From: Parachlamydiales bacterium
GTDB lineage: Bacteria > Chlamydiota > Chlamydiia > Chlamydiales > SM23-39
NCBI GenBank assembly: GCA_019694475.1
Contig: JAIBBX010000003.1
Location: 62,001 to 126,000, forward strand
Direction of reading: 5' to 3'
DNA length: 64,000 nucleotides
Within the stretch, counting starts at the first letter, position 1; each line of letters starts with the position of its first letter. Below the pieces are notes generated by a model. That model did not search any database. It saw only the letters and a program-made list of their open reading frames with translations, and had not been told where the DNA came from. The position numbers and the translations under genes were made by a program. Positions 44,496 through 54,675 of this stretch are shown here, piece by piece.

Positions 44496-44832
44496 GTCAA
44501 AGGGCATAAGTATATAAGCATCTGTTTTTTTTGATCAAGGATAAAAAAGTGAATAGAGTGGAGGACGATATGACGTCGGGCATGCTTCGCTAACGCTCCC
44601 CCTCAGGCGAGCAGGGCTCGTCCATTCGGGCGTATTCGCTTCGCTCATCTGCTCCGCGAGAAAAAGGTCCATTCAAGGACCTTTTGTCTCGATTCCGCAG
44701 CCCCGCGCCCAGCAGGCTTCATCTCGCTTTGAAAAAGCGCGTGCTCGGCAAGGGGCTGTGCAAAGCACAGCTCCGACGCCCGAAGCGGGCTCTTGCCTGC
44801 GCTGCGCTTTTTCTTCACGATATGAATCCAAG
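44496..44832. other. GC-rich spacer between tRNA-Gly and the repeat element
   Basis: No gene is seen. It holds a perfect AAAGGTCC/GGACCTTT hairpin (44663-44685) with a T-run on the plus strand, and many small GC palindromes (for example GCTTTTTCTTCACG flanked by GCGC). Open frames here are short, have no ribosome sites and overlap on both strands, so I regard them as chance. Confidence 0.6.
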
Positions 44833-45047
44833 GGCTGGCGCATCGGCCCCGCTATTCAGCGAGGTCCCCCGGAGCGCCAGGCACAAGGAGGGAAGCCCTC
44901 CTTTGCATCCACCCAACGCTTCGCGCGCAAATGGGGGCACGAGGGGGCTTCCCCCTTTAAATACTGACGCGCGGGGCCCCCGCTGAAATAGCGGGGCCGA
45001 TGCGTCAGCCCGCAGTTTTGCATTTTGCATTCTGCGTTTTGCGTTCT
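44833..45047. repeat. Compound inverted-repeat element with heptamer tail
   Basis: A 38-base arm at 44833-44870 (GGCTGGCGCATCGGCCCCG at its start) is repeated inverted at 44973-45010, with few mismatches, around a 102-base core. The core contains GGAGGGAAGCCCTCC and GGGGGCTTCCCCC hairpins of the sort also found at 996-1018. It is followed by four heptamers of the GC(G/A)TT(T/C)T series at 45012-45047, matching the array at 965-1053. This suggests a dispersed non-coding element family. Strong secondary structure is certain; mobility is inferred. Confidence 0.75.
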
Positions 45048-45064
45048 AAAAAAATTCTTTTTAA

Positions 45065-45766
45065 TTAAGCTAAGACTTGGACGGGCTGGTCTAATTTTAG
45101 TATCGGGTACTTGCCGCTGATTTCGTGGGTGTCTCGCAGGGTTGAGAACAGGGAGGCGGTTAGGGAGAGAGTAATTACGGCTATGCCGGATATCCACTGC
45201 GCGCCAGCAAGCAGGAATAGACCCAAAACCATGGCGGCAATCGATGCGACAGCTCTTGCGGTCCGGAGCCAATAATAGTTCTTTGTGCATGTAAATACAT
45301 TTTTTACTTCGCCGTTTGCAGAGCCCTCTAGATCGGATGCTTTGCAATAATCGGTGTAGGAAAGATGGAGGTCGGAAAGATCATAAGACCCCTCGGCTAC
45401 TTGGGAAATCCTTCCAACAAGCGGGTTTTCAGTGAAAAGCGAAGCGCAGGAACAGTAATTCAGGACCGCGTCCGCAAATTCTCTGATCGAATTCCAGCCA
45501 AAATTGCTCAAGGAGGTGAGAGCATCCCAGGTCGAAGTAGGAATGAAGGTTGACGCGAGGATGTTGATGCTGCTTCCAAGCAGGGCTTCGGCGCCCTTTA
45601 ATTCTGCGGAGGGCATCGCTTGAGAGGTGAGCTGAATGGTTTTGTGAGCCGTTTCTAAGAGGGTTCGAGCGCCGCTTGTGCTTTTTTGATACTCCAAGAG
45701 AGCAGGAACAAAGCTTTGCTCTTGTCTTCTGTGTAAATTCAGCCAATTTTGATCGATCGTAGTCAT
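45065..45766 (-). CDS. Protein of unknown function with C-terminal paired membrane segments, Inc-like
   Basis: A 233-residue protein. Residues 1-165 are mostly helical, Ser/Thr-rich and soluble; residues about 172-192 and 195-212 are two hydrophobic segments with a short turn (LFLLAGAQWISGIAVITLS), then a short hydrophilic tail. The pattern fits an Inc protein anchored near its C-terminus, but no homolog is recognised. Its stop is close to the repeat element at 44833-45047, and the start is divergent from the SNF2 gene at 45894. Confidence 0.65.
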   Translation of the reverse strand: MTTIDQNWLNLHRRQEQSFVPALLEYQKSTSGARTLLETAHKTIQLTSQAMPSAELKGAEALLGSSINILASTFIPTSTWDALTSLSNFGWNSIREFADAVLNYCSCASLFTENPLVGRISQVAEGSYDLSDLHLSYTDYCKASDLEGSANGEVKNVFTCTKNYYWLRTARAVASIAAMVLGLFLLAGAQWISGIAVITLSLTASLFSTLRDTHEISGKYPILKLDQPVQVLA

Positions 45767-45893
45767 ATTTCGGCGAATATTATGGAATAGGGCAGATTTT
45801 GAGTCAAATTTTCTTGTTTTAAAATTTTTTGGTTGCGCTTGTTTTAGAAATTCTGTAAATGTAAGGATTCAGACAAACGGTTTGTAGAAAGCT

Positions 45894-48800
45894 ATGTTAA
45901 ATTTCAGAAAATTGCGGCAGGATTTCTCATCAGCCATTTTGAAAGAAGGCAAACAGCTGTATGACAAAAACAAAATCTTAGCTGCAAAAATCATCAAGCT
46001 CGATAACGAAACAATTCGCTTTAGCAGCAAAGTGCTTAGCAATTACGAAAGTACCTATGAAAGCGAGATCGAAGTAGACCGTTTTGAATCAACCGCTGTT
46101 CACACGAATTGCGATTGCCCCAGCCGTTATGATTGCCAGCATTTGGCCGCGCTCATTTTCTTTTTAGAAGAAAAAATTGACAGCCTTCTCATCGAATATT
46201 CTAAAGAGGCTGATATTGCCGATGATGAGAAGCTGGAGGCGCACGAGAAGCAGGAATTGATCGATGCGATCAAAGAAGCTGAGAACAAAGAAGTAGTCAA
46301 GCAAGATGCGCGATATCAAAAACAAGTGCTGCAAGAATATGTGGCATCCTCGGAAGTTTTGTCCCATTCGCCATTTTTCCTGCCTCAAGAAGGCGGATCT
46401 TTGGCTGAAGCTGAATTGGCTGTGATTTTCAATCCACAATCGCTGCAGCAAGGAGAGAAAAAAAGCAAGGTCGAGTTTCAGCTTGCTCTTCGCTTGCCGT
46501 TTCGTTCAAAACCGCTCCAGATTTCACAGCTCAAAGGCTTTTTGGAGGCTGTCCGGTATGAAGAACCTTTATATGTTGGCGGACGCCGCCTATTTTTCTC
46601 CGTGAAGAGTTTTGATCCGCTTGGATCCCAGCTTCTCCAATTGATCATGGACCATGGGCGGATGTTGGAAAACAGCCAAAATGAGCGTGCAAGCCGGATT
46701 GCTCAGCTCGATCCGGAAGTGTTCGGTTTGATGTTGGCGAGCACCTATGAAACGACTTTGAGCCAGTCGGGGCCGCGCGGGTTTAAAGACCTAGACGACG
46801 AGATGCCTTGCTTGCCTTATTTGTATCTGGGCACGCTTGAGACGCCGCTGCGTTATGCGCCAAATCCTGTCACACTGCGATTCCAGCTCGAATATATAGA
46901 TCCGCCTGCCGCTAAAATTCTCTTTAAACCAAAATTGGTCATAGCAGATACATGTTTGAATGTTGAAGATGTCATTCTTTTCGAATGCGCAAAGCCGGGC
47001 ATGATCAACCAAGATACTTATTATCGCTTCCCTTCGTATATCAAGCGAACTCATTTGCTCAACTTGAATACGATTCGAGACATGACCGTTCCAGAGCCGC
47101 TTTTCGGAACTTTTGTCGAAAATGCGCTGCCTGAACTGAAGCGCTTTGCAGAAGTGACCAATTGCGGTGTGCTTGAGCGATTTGTCACCTTGCCTTTTGC
47201 AGGAAAGTTGGGTGCGCGCTGCCATCTCACATATCTCGATGGCGAATTGGATGCGGCCCTTTTCTTCTCTTACGATGGACAAGAAGTGCCAGCGATCGCT
47301 TCAAAACTCAATTACGAGCACATCAAAACATTTGTCACCGAACAGGGTGTTTTGGCTCGCAATCTAGTCGAAGAGCGGCAAATCATCGAAGAACTCTTCC
47401 AAGATTTTGTGTTCAATCCGCAAACGGGCGCATATGTCGCTAAAACGGAGAAGAAGATCGTCGAGTTTATGACCGGCGTCATCCCTCGCAATCAGCACAG
47501 AGTCCAATTCGAATGCCCGCAAAATCTTCTTGATCAATTCATCTATGATGAAACGACCTTTAAGCTGAAACTCGATGCCAGCGAAGCCATCGGATACTAT
47601 GATATCGATCTCAAAGTAAATGGCGCCTTAAGAGGAGTTAAGCTGGAATTGCTCTGGGAATGCTTGGCAGCTAAACGTTCTTATCTGGAGCTCGATGCAA
47701 AACGGATCAAGGAAAATGTTTCGCGCTTTTCCAAAATCCTTGTTCTCGATCTCGATCGGATTTCGAAGTTAGTTCAGCTCTTTGATGAACTGGGCATCAA
47801 AAAGTTGGATGACCACAAAGAGAAAAAACCGCTTTGGAATCTCGCAACCATCGATCCGAAAGCATTTGATGGGCTGCCAGTTGAATTCTTAATGTCGGAT
47901 AAGCTGTTAGAGATCCGCAGCCAAATGCTCGGCCAAATTCAAATCACTCCAACGCCATTCCCGAAAGATATGAAAGCCGATTTGCGGCCTTATCAATTGG
48001 AAGGGGTTCATTGGCTCGAAAGGTTGCGCCGCATGTACCTCAACGGAATCCTCGCCGACGATATGGGCCTTGGAAAAACCGTTCAGGCAATCACTGCCAT
48101 TACGCAAAATCACAACAAAAACAAAGAGGCCAAAACACTCATTGTTTGCCCCACCTCGCTCCTTTATAACTGGAAAGAGGAACTGCATCGGTTCAATCCG
48201 AAGTTGAAAGCGATTGTTGTGGATGGCATTCCAAATCAACGGAAGAAGAGTTTGGCCAAAATGGGCGAGTTCGATGTGATCATCACGTCGTACACCTTGC
48301 TCCAAAAAGATATCGAGACTTACAGCCAAATTTCGTTCTCGTACGCGATTCTCGATGAAGCGCAGCATATTAAGAACCGCGGCACCCGCAATGCGAAATC
48401 GGTGAAGATGATCCAAGCGGCCCACCGCCTTATTTTGACCGGTACGCCGATCGAGAACTCGCTCGACGAACTCTGGAGCTTGATGGACTTCCTTATGCCT
48501 GGCTTCTTGAGTACTTACGACCGGTTTGTCGAAAATTACATCCGCGTATCAGGCGATCAGCATACGCAAAATATGGAATACCTGCGCAAAAAAGTATCTC
48601 CATTCATTTTGCGCCGCATGAAGAGCGATGTGCTCCAAGATCTGCCGCCTGTATCGGAAATCGTCTACCACACACAGCTCTCCGATGTGCAGATGGAACT
48701 TTACAAATCTTACGCTGCTTCGGCCCGCGACGAACTCACCAAACTGGTGGCGCGCGATGGTTTCGACAAGGTCCAAATCCACGTCCTTGCGACTTTGACC

Positions 48801-49373
48801 CGCTTGAAGCAAATCTGCTGCCACCCAGCTATTTTCGCGAAGGAAAAGGCAGAACTTGGCGATTCATCCAAATACGATCTGCTCTTGGAACTACTCCAAA
48901 CACTTGTCGAAAGCAACCACAAAACAGTTATTTTCAGCCAATACACACGCATGCTTCAAATCATGCGCGAAGATTTTGAGCAGAGAGGCATTTCGTTCTC
49001 CTATCTCGATGGCAGCACGAAAAACCGTCTTGAAATCGTCAAAGAATTCAACGAAAACCCAAAGATCCCTGTCTTCCTCGTTTCTTTGAAAGCCGGCGGT
49101 ACTGGTTTGAACTTGGTTGGCGCTGATACAGTGATCCATTATGATATGTGGTGGAACCCAGCGGTTGAGAATCAGGCGACAGACCGAGTACACCGAATTG
49201 GTCAGAAAAATTCAGTCTCTTCCTACAAATTGATTACGTTGAATACTATTGAGGAAAAGATTGTCGAAATGCAACGCCGTAAAAAAGGTCTCGTCAAGAA
49301 AGTGGTAAGCTGCGATGATGAAGCCATTGCTAAATTGACTTGGGAAGATGTTCTAGAACTTTTACAAACCTGA
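45894..49373 (+). CDS. SWIM zinc-finger SNF2-family helicase, second copy (CT708 position)
   Basis: A 1159-residue protein with a SWIM finger C73-x-C75-x5-C81-x-H83, a long linker with a run of acidic helices (about 105-150), then SNF2 motor domains from about 690. Walker A DDMGLGKT is near 720, Walker B DEAQH near 820, TGTPIENS near 845, [19 protein letters not shown] near 1070 and a DRVHRIGQ motif VI. It is followed 4 bases later by mreB and then pckA, the CT708-CT709-CT710 order. The copy at 9031 has a DEIQ Walker B and a larger middle region, so the two have probably diverged in role. Confidence 0.92.
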   Translation: MLNFRKLRQDFSSAILKEGKQLYDKNKILAAKIIKLDNETIRFSSKVLSNYESTYESEIEVDRFESTAVHTNCDCPSRYDCQHLAALIFFLEEKIDSLLIEYSKEADIADDEKLEAHEKQELIDAIKEAENKEVVKQDARYQKQVLQEYVASSEVLSHSPFFLPQEGGSLAEAELAVIFNPQSLQQGEKKSKVEFQLALRLPFRSKPLQISQLKGFLEAVRYEEPLYVGGRRLFFSVKSFDPLGSQLLQLIMDHGRMLENSQNERASRIAQLDPEVFGLMLASTYETTLSQSGPRGFKDLDDEMPCLPYLYLGTLETPLRYAPNPVTLRFQLEYIDPPAAKILFKPKLVIADTCLNVEDVILFECAKPGMINQDTYYRFPSYIKRTHLLNLNTIRDMTVPEPLFGTFVENALPELKRFAEVTNCGVLERFVTLPFAGKLGARCHLTYLDGELDAALFFSYDGQEVPAIASKLNYEHIKTFVTEQGVLARNLVEERQIIEELFQDFVFNPQTGAYVAKTEKKIVEFMTGVIPRNQHRVQFECPQNLLDQFIYDETTFKLKLDASEAIGYYDIDLKVNGALRGVKLELLWECLAAKRSYLELDAKRIKENVSRFSKILVLDLDRISKLVQLFDELGIKKLDDHKEKKPLWNLATIDPKAFDGLPVEFLMSDKLLEIRSQMLGQIQITPTPFPKDMKADLRPYQLEGVHWLERLRRMYLNGILADDMGLGKTVQAITAITQNHNKNKEAKTLIVCPTSLLYNWKEELHRFNPKLKAIVVDGIPNQRKKSLAKMGEFDVIITSYTLLQKDIETYSQISFSYAILDEAQHIKNRGTRNAKSVKMIQAAHRLILTGTPIENSLDELWSLMDFLMPGFLSTYDRFVENYIRVSGDQHTQNMEYLRKKVSPFILRRMKSDVLQDLPPVSEIVYHTQLSDVQMELYKSYAASARDELTKLVARDGFDKVQIHVLATLTRLKQICCHPAIFAKEKAELGDSSKYDLLLELLQTLVESNHKTVIFSQYTRMLQIMREDFEQRGISFSYLDGSTKNRLEIVKEFNENPKIPVFLVSLKAGGTGLNLVGADTVIHYDMWWNPAVENQATDRVHRIGQKNSVSSYKLITLNTIEEKIVEMQRRKKGLVKKVVSCDDEAIAKLTWEDVLELLQT

Positions 49374-49377
49374 AAAT

Positions 49378-50466
49378 ATGAACAAAACTGCCGATCAAGC
49401 CTTAAATATCCTGAATAATCTTCGATCTCTCATTACCAAAAAATTCAACCGGCTTTCGGGGATTTTTTCGAGCGACATCGGAATCGACTTAGGAACGGCC
49501 AACACACTTGTGTATGTCCGCGGCAAGGGAATTGTTTTGGCAGAACCTTCGGTAGTAGCGGTTGATTCTTTGACCAATGAAGTTCTTGCGGTTGGCCACA
49601 AAGCGAAAGCGATGCTTGGCAAAACGCCGCGCAAAATCCATGCAGTCCGTCCCATGAAAGATGGCGTTATCGCCGATTTCGAAATCGCTGAAGGGATGTT
49701 GAAAGCGCTCATCAAACGGGTCAATCCAGCCCGCAGCCTATTCCGTCCGCGCATTTTGATCGCGGTTCCATCGGGAATTACCGGCGTAGAAAAACGAGCT
49801 GTTGAAGATTCTGCGCTCCATGCTGGCGCGCAAGAAGTGGTGTTGATCGAAGAGCCGATGGCAGCTGCGATTGGCGTCGATCTGCCTGTACACGAGCCTT
49901 CGGGCAATATGATCATCGATATCGGCGGCGGTACCACGGAAATTGCTATCATTTCTTTGGGCGGTATTGTCGAGTCGCGCTCTTTGCGTATTGCGGGAGA
50001 TGAGTTTGATGATTGCATCATGAATTACATGCGCCGTACCTACAACTTGATGATCGGCCCGAGAACGGCTGAAGAAATTAAGATGACGATTGGATCGGCT
50101 TATCCGCTTGGCAATAATGAACTAGAAATGGAAGTGCGCGGCCGCGACCAAGTAGCCGGTCTTCCTATCACAAAACGGATCAATTCAGTAGAAATCCGCG
50201 AATGTCTTGCTGAACCAATCCAGCAAATCATCGAAAGCGTAAAACTCACGCTTGAAAAGTGTCCTCCTGAACTTGCAGCAGACCTTGTTGAAAGAGGAAT
50301 GGTGCTTGCAGGCGGCGGCGCTTTGATGAAAGGGCTTGATAAAGCTCTAATCAAAGAAACAGGCCTTCCTGTTTGCGTAGCTCCGAACCCGCTTCTTGCG
50401 GTCTGTCTAGGTACAGGCAAAGCTCTTGAATATCTCGACAAATTCAAGAAGAAAAAAGCTGTTTAA
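49378..50466 (+). CDS. mreB: Actin-like protein MreB
   Basis: A 362-residue actin homolog. Seen are the phosphate-1 [15 protein letters not shown], connect and phosphate-2 [13 protein letters not shown], and the adenosine motif [15 protein letters not shown]. The N-terminal extension of about 29 residues ([19 protein letters not shown] onward) contains an amphipathic helix, as in chlamydial MreB, and probably docks the filament to membrane. Chlamydiae lack FtsZ, and MreB directs septal peptidoglycan synthesis. It starts 4 bases after the SNF2 stop. Confidence 0.95.
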   Translation: MNKTADQALNILNNLRSLITKKFNRLSGIFSSDIGIDLGTANTLVYVRGKGIVLAEPSVVAVDSLTNEVLAVGHKAKAMLGKTPRKIHAVRPMKDGVIADFEIAEGMLKALIKRVNPARSLFRPRILIAVPSGITGVEKRAVEDSALHAGAQEVVLIEEPMAAAIGVDLPVHEPSGNMIIDIGGGTTEIAIISLGGIVESRSLRIAGDEFDDCIMNYMRRTYNLMIGPRTAEEIKMTIGSAYPLGNNELEMEVRGRDQVAGLPITKRINSVEIRECLAEPIQQIIESVKLTLEKCPPELAADLVERGMVLAGGGALMKGLDKALIKETGLPVCVAPNPLLAVCLGTGKALEYLDKFKKKKAV

Positions 50467-50523
50467 TATCCTTTTCCCTTCTTATAATGCCACCCTTAAA
50501 AAAATTTTTTTAAAGGTGATTCC

Positions 50524-51774
50524 ATGGCTGTACGAGCATATTTTTCTGATCAATCCCGGTTGCTATTTGAACCGTTGGGACCTCTGCGCGATGCGTCTAA
50601 ATTTTGGGTTCGGTTTAATCCCGTAAGTGCGGAGAACCCGGATGGAATGGATGTGATCGATATCAAAACAAACCAAAGTTCCCGTGTTGCGATAGACGGT
50701 ATGAGTTTTTTCTTCCGTCTAAATTTAGGGAGCGATCCTTCCCAGTATCATTGGCGAGGTTTTGTTCCTCACATCGTGAATACATATCGAACCATCTATA
50801 ACAAACTAGAGTATGCGCGGAGAAAAGCTAGACCTAAGATCGATTGTTCTTGTCAATTTGTGCCTAAAAGAAGGGTTTGGGAAATGGCGGGCAGAATCGC
50901 CATGTCTATTATTTATTTTTCTTACGATCATGTTCAAGCCAAAGAGAGCGACTTACCTGTCGGTTTCTATGTGTTTTCTGGCTCGACTTTGAGGAATGCG
51001 CAGGTCTTTATCAATTTTAGAGATAAGGTGCTCGGAGAAGGGGATTTCAGAACGTATAAATGCTGTTTCGAGTTGATGTCCGGTCAGTTTTGCGCTAAGG
51101 GATCAACGGATTTTAATCCTAAGGATGCGGAAAGAGAAACCAACATTCTTTTGGATTTGAGTGGAAAGCCGGGATTGGTTTACACCTATCGCTGCTGTGT
51201 GAGCAGAGGGGATAAGTATGTTGTTTTCCAGCAATTGCATGCTTCTACCTTACATGAGGCCATCTTTCGTAATCGCTCAAGGTTGTCCGAAACTGTAAAA
51301 CTAGAGATTGTCAAAGAGCTGCTATTAGGGTTGAATGAAATCGCTAAACTAGGAGTACATTTTGATATAGCCGCAAAGAACACTCTTGTTTCTCGTTTTC
51401 ATGATCGGGTTAAGGCGGTGATAACCGATTTCGGGAGTTTCCATCCTTATTCGGAAAAAATGGATCTCGATTTTTCTGAAGTTTATTTGCCTTCTCCCGA
51501 GTTATTGAAAGGCAAATATACCTCTGCATATGATGTCTGGAAACTGGGGATCCTTTTCTATGAACTATTTACAGAAAAGGGTGCTCCAGGCGAAGGTCTT
51601 GAAGGCGCAGCGCGGGACGAAATGGTATCCAAATTACAAACGGGTTGGTTGAAAATGGGAGAAGAAACGCCTCCACGGATCGTTGAATTAATTCACAAGA
51701 TGACAGAACCGGATTTGGAAAAGAGGTTCACAGCTTCACAAGCTCTCGCTTTTTTCTTGCAGGGTGAGCCATAA
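50524..51774 (+). CDS. Divergent eukaryotic-like protein kinase, candidate effector
   Basis: A 416-residue protein with a protein-kinase C-lobe. The catalytic loop is [12 protein letters not shown] (H279, D281, N286) with Phe in place of the HRD arginine, DFG is at 302-304, the APE position reads SPELL, and [14 protein letters not shown] matches subdomain IX. An N-lobe with a recognisable G-loop is not evident; [14 protein letters not shown] could be the hinge. The first 170 residues are unassigned. It has no signal peptide. It is inserted between mreB and pckA, which are adjacent in Chlamydia. I infer a host-directed T3SS substrate, but pseudokinase or bacterial role is possible. Confidence 0.72.
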   Translation: MAVRAYFSDQSRLLFEPLGPLRDASKFWVRFNPVSAENPDGMDVIDIKTNQSSRVAIDGMSFFFRLNLGSDPSQYHWRGFVPHIVNTYRTIYNKLEYARRKARPKIDCSCQFVPKRRVWEMAGRIAMSIIYFSYDHVQAKESDLPVGFYVFSGSTLRNAQVFINFRDKVLGEGDFRTYKCCFELMSGQFCAKGSTDFNPKDAERETNILLDLSGKPGLVYTYRCCVSRGDKYVVFQQLHASTLHEAIFRNRSRLSETVKLEIVKELLLGLNEIAKLGVHFDIAAKNTLVSRFHDRVKAVITDFGSFHPYSEKMDLDFSEVYLPSPELLKGKYTSAYDVWKLGILFYELFTEKGAPGEGLEGAARDEMVSKLQTGWLKMGEETPPRIVELIHKMTEPDLEKRFTASQALAFFLQGEP

Positions 51775-51784
51775 TAGATCCTGT

Positions 51785-53539
51785 ATGAACTATAAAATTT
51801 GGATCGATGAAATCGCAGAACTATGTCAGCCTTCCCGCGTCCATTTGTGCGATGGTTCCGATGAAGAATACAACTCGATAGCAGCGTCGATGGTTTCGCA
51901 TCAAACCCTCATTCCGCTCAAGAAAAGGCCAGGGAGTTTTTGGTGCCATTCCCATCCGGACGATGTAGCGCGCGTTGAAGAGTGTACGTTCATTTGTTGT
52001 AAAGAAAAAGTCGATGCTGGACCTACGAATAACTGGTGCGATCCGCAAGAGATGCACCGGCGTCTGAAATCTCTTTTTGCTGGCTGCATGCGGGGCCGAA
52101 CCATGTACGTGATTCCCTATTGCATGGGGCCTATCGGTTCTCCTTTTTCAAAGATCGGAATCGAGATTACCGATTCTCCCTATGTTGTCCTGAACATGAA
52201 AATCATGACCCGGATGGGTCTTCATGTGCTGAAACAGATCAAATCCGATTTTGTACCGGGAGTCCATTCTGTCGGCGTGCCGCTTAAACCAGGTGAAAAA
52301 GATGTTCCATGGCCTTGCAATCCATCAGATCGAGTGATCGCCCATTTCCCTCATGAACCCTCCATTTGGTCTTTTGGAAGCGGTTATGGAGGCAATGCGC
52401 TTCTCGGGAAAAAATGCTTTGCTCTCCGCATAGCAAGTGTTTTGGCGCGAAATGAATCTTGGCTGGCGGAGCATATGCTCATCCTTGGCATCACCAATCC
52501 TCAAGGCCAGAAAAAATACATCGCCGCAGCGTTCCCGAGCGCTTGCGGAAAAACGAACCTGGCCATGCTTACCCCAACCTTGCCTGGATGGAAAGTCGAG
52601 TGCGTAGGGGATGATATCGCTTGGATGCGCTTTGGCTCTGATGGGCGTCTTTATGCGATCAACCCTGAGGCAGGCTATTTTGGGGTCGCCCCGGGCACCT
52701 CTATGAAGACCAACCCGAATGCGATGAAAACCATCGCCCACGACGCCCTTTTCACCAATGTGGCCCTAACCCCCGATAGGGATGTTTGGTGGGAGGGGAT
52801 AGGGTCTGAGCCGCCCCCGGGGCTCATTTCATGGCTAGGGAGCCTCTGGGACCCCAAATCGGGCAAGCCGGCTTCCCACCCGAATGCCCGTTTTACCGTA
52901 TCGGCCAAGCAAAACCCCATCTATGACCCCGAGGCGGAAAACCCCCTAGGGGTCCCCATTTCGGCCATCATTTTCGGAGGCCGTAGAGCCTCGGTCGTCC
53001 CCCTCGTTGTGGAGGCCTTTAACTGGGCTCACGGCGTCTTTTTTGGAGCATCAGTTTCTTCGGAAATGACTGCTGCGGCAAAGGGGGAAATCGGGAAATT
53101 GCGCCACGATCCTTTTGCCATGCTCCCATTTTGCGGCTACAACATGGGGGATTATTTCAACCACTGGCTTGAAATGGGCAAAAAATCGCATCAGCTTCCT
53201 CGCATTTATTATGTGAACTGGTTCCGCAAAGACGAAGAGGGCAAATACCTTTGGCCGGGTTTTGGAGAAAATGTCCGTGTTCTTAAATGGATTTTCGAAA
53301 GAACATCCAACTTGGCTCCTGCCAAACTAAGTCCGATCGGCCATCTTCCAACTACGCTCGATTTAAGCGGACTCGACATCGATCTGAAAAAACTGTTTCA
53401 TGTCTCTGCCCAAGAATGGCAGCAAGAAGCTCAAGAGCTTGCATCCTATTTTAAGCTCTTCAAAGATCAGATGCCGCCAGTGCTTCTCGATGAGTTGAAG
53501 CATCTCATGCAAAGGTTGTCGGAGCACGAAAAAGTTTAA
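51785..53539 (+). CDS. pckA: Phosphoenolpyruvate carboxykinase (GTP)
   Basis: Oxaloacetate plus GTP to phosphoenolpyruvate, the committing step of gluconeogenesis. At 584 residues it has the size of the GTP class; the kinase motif [14 protein letters not shown], the GDDIAWM Mn-binding segment and the mobile loop PSACGKT are clear. I use the ATG at 51785 ([10 protein letters not shown]); a start at 51764 would add seven residues and overlap the kinase gene. CT710 homolog. Codons in about 52740-53030 switch to CCC, GGG and GCC, unlike either flank. Confidence 0.93.
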   Translation: MNYKIWIDEIAELCQPSRVHLCDGSDEEYNSIAASMVSHQTLIPLKKRPGSFWCHSHPDDVARVEECTFICCKEKVDAGPTNNWCDPQEMHRRLKSLFAGCMRGRTMYVIPYCMGPIGSPFSKIGIEITDSPYVVLNMKIMTRMGLHVLKQIKSDFVPGVHSVGVPLKPGEKDVPWPCNPSDRVIAHFPHEPSIWSFGSGYGGNALLGKKCFALRIASVLARNESWLAEHMLILGITNPQGQKKYIAAAFPSACGKTNLAMLTPTLPGWKVECVGDDIAWMRFGSDGRLYAINPEAGYFGVAPGTSMKTNPNAMKTIAHDALFTNVALTPDRDVWWEGIGSEPPPGLISWLGSLWDPKSGKPASHPNARFTVSAKQNPIYDPEAENPLGVPISAIIFGGRRASVVPLVVEAFNWAHGVFFGASVSSEMTAAAKGEIGKLRHDPFAMLPFCGYNMGDYFNHWLEMGKKSHQLPRIYYVNWFRKDEEGKYLWPGFGENVRVLKWIFERTSNLAPAKLSPIGHLPTTLDLSGLDIDLKKLFHVSAQEWQQEAQELASYFKLFKDQMPPVLLDELKHLMQRLSEHEKV

Positions 53540-53613
53540 AAAATTTCTTTACACTGAATTAAGAAATTGTTTACCTTTGACGCTCGAATTTTTGTTCACA
53601 TAACAGGAGATTT

Positions 53614-54177
53614 ATGGCAGTACGAGATGTCAGTGGTGCGCAAGCCGCCCTTCCCGCATTAGAAACGCAGGCAGCAGAACAAACGTTTTGCGGCCGTGTA
53701 TATGAAAAACTATCCGATGCATGGACAGGATTGAAAGATGTTGCCCATCGTATGTGGGTAGCAGTCCGAGACTTTTTCGTTGGAAAATATGAGTGGGTAA
53801 AAGAGAAGTGGAGTGGAAAGCCTGTAGAGGTAATTTCCCCAGTTACTCCACCCGCTCCCGTCCAACAGCCAAGAGTTGAGGAAAGAAGAGAAGAGCCTCT
53901 AAACGTTGCGCCTTTTCAAGCTGCGCCTCCTCCTCAAGAGGAAGATCGGCAGCCGCAACAACAAGAAGTTCAGGCTCCAATACGGATACAAGTTGGTGAA
54001 TTTGTTCCATTCCCTCAAGTTCAAGAAGATGTTGTGCTTGTTCAGGCGGCGGGTCAAGAACAGCCTCCAGTTCAACAACAACAGCCTCCGGTCCAAGAGC
54101 CTCAAGCTCCGGTTCAGCAGCAACAGATGCCAGTCCAAGAGCCTCAGCCTCAGGGGAACGCCTGTAATATTATGTGA
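53614..54177 (+). CDS. Pro/Gln-rich protein ending in a CaaX prenylation motif
   Basis: A 187-residue protein. Residues about 22-70 form amphipathic aromatic helices (MWVAVRDFFVGKYEWVKEKW). From about residue 75 on, the protein is disordered and rich in Pro, Gln, Glu and Val, with VQQQQ/VQEPQ-type short repeats. It ends -Cys184-Asn-Ile-Met, a CaaX box whose final Met favours farnesyltransferase. Bacteria do not prenylate, but effectors of Legionella use host enzymes this way. No signal peptide. AGGAG lies 8 bases before the ATG. Candidate T3SS effector anchored to host membranes. Confidence 0.78.
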   Translation: MAVRDVSGAQAALPALETQAAEQTFCGRVYEKLSDAWTGLKDVAHRMWVAVRDFFVGKYEWVKEKWSGKPVEVISPVTPPAPVQQPRVEERREEPLNVAPFQAAPPPQEEDRQPQQQEVQAPIRIQVGEFVPFPQVQEDVVLVQAAGQEQPPVQQQQPPVQEPQAPVQQQQMPVQEPQPQGNACNIM

Positions 54178-54254
54178 TCAGGCTAGGCCTGGGCAGATTC
54201 CTGTTGGCGCCTTCTGGGAAAGTATTGCTACGGGAAACTGGTTTGAGTAGAATA

Positions 54255-54277
54255 GGTGGGAGCAAATCACTCCCACC
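54255..54277 (+). promoter_or_regulatory. Perfect hairpin just before the Nudix start codon
   Basis: GGTGGGAG and CTCCCACC pair perfectly around a 7-base loop, ending 5 bases before the ATG at 54283. There is no T-tract and no clear ribosome site, so it may block or control translation of the Nudix gene, or be a weak terminator for the gene upstream. Function unknown. Confidence 0.5.
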
Positions 54278-54282
54278 TTATT

Positions 54283-54675
54283 ATGAAAGATTTTATTCGT
54301 CCTGGGGCGTATGCCCTCATTATTCAAGACGGTCGTATCCTCTTGACTCACATCAACAGCGGGCCATTTGAAGGCCTTTGGCATTTGCCAGGGGGAGGCA
54401 TTGAGTTTTCAGAGACTCCTCTTCAAGCATTGCAACGCGAGCTTTTAGAAGAAGCTGGCCTAAAAGTTCTGGATCCTATTTTACTGACGACTGTTTCGAA
54501 CCATTCTGAGCAGCCTAGCCGATATCATTACATTGGATTGGTGTATCGCGTGTCAAAATTCGTTCTAACCGAACAAACTCCTCAAGATGATGCTCGGTGG
54601 TTTGATCTCGAATCATTAGATTTTTCCAAAACGACTCCATTTGTCCGGCAGCTTCGCGAGCAAAAACAAATATGA
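54283..54675 (+). CDS. Nudix hydrolase
   Basis: A 130-residue protein from the ATG at 54283 (MKDFIRPGAYALIIQDGRILL). The Nudix box is complete: GGGIEF-S-E then seven residues and RELLEEAGL, giving the metal-binding REXXEE. Family members cleave nucleoside diphosphates linked to other groups (oxidised nucleotides, dinucleotide sugars, capped RNA). Substrate cannot be told. It overlaps the methyltransferase gene by 4 bases (ATGA), so the two are co-translated. Confidence 0.88.
   Translation: MKDFIRPGAYALIIQDGRILLTHINSGPFEGLWHLPGGGIEFSETPLQALQRELLEEAGLKVLDPILLTTVSNHSEQPSRYHYIGLVYRVSKFVLTEQTPQDDARWFDLESLDFSKTTPFVRQLREQKQI

Noticed and set aside
44684-45347. Several overlapping frames in the GC-rich region next to tRNA-Gly
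   Set aside because: They overlap on both strands over inverted repeats, lack ribosome sites, and encode Arg/Gly/Pro-rich nonsense.
49395-50021. Open frame of 208 codons antisense to mreB
   Set aside because: Shadow of the mreB codons; mreB has full family motifs on the plus strand.
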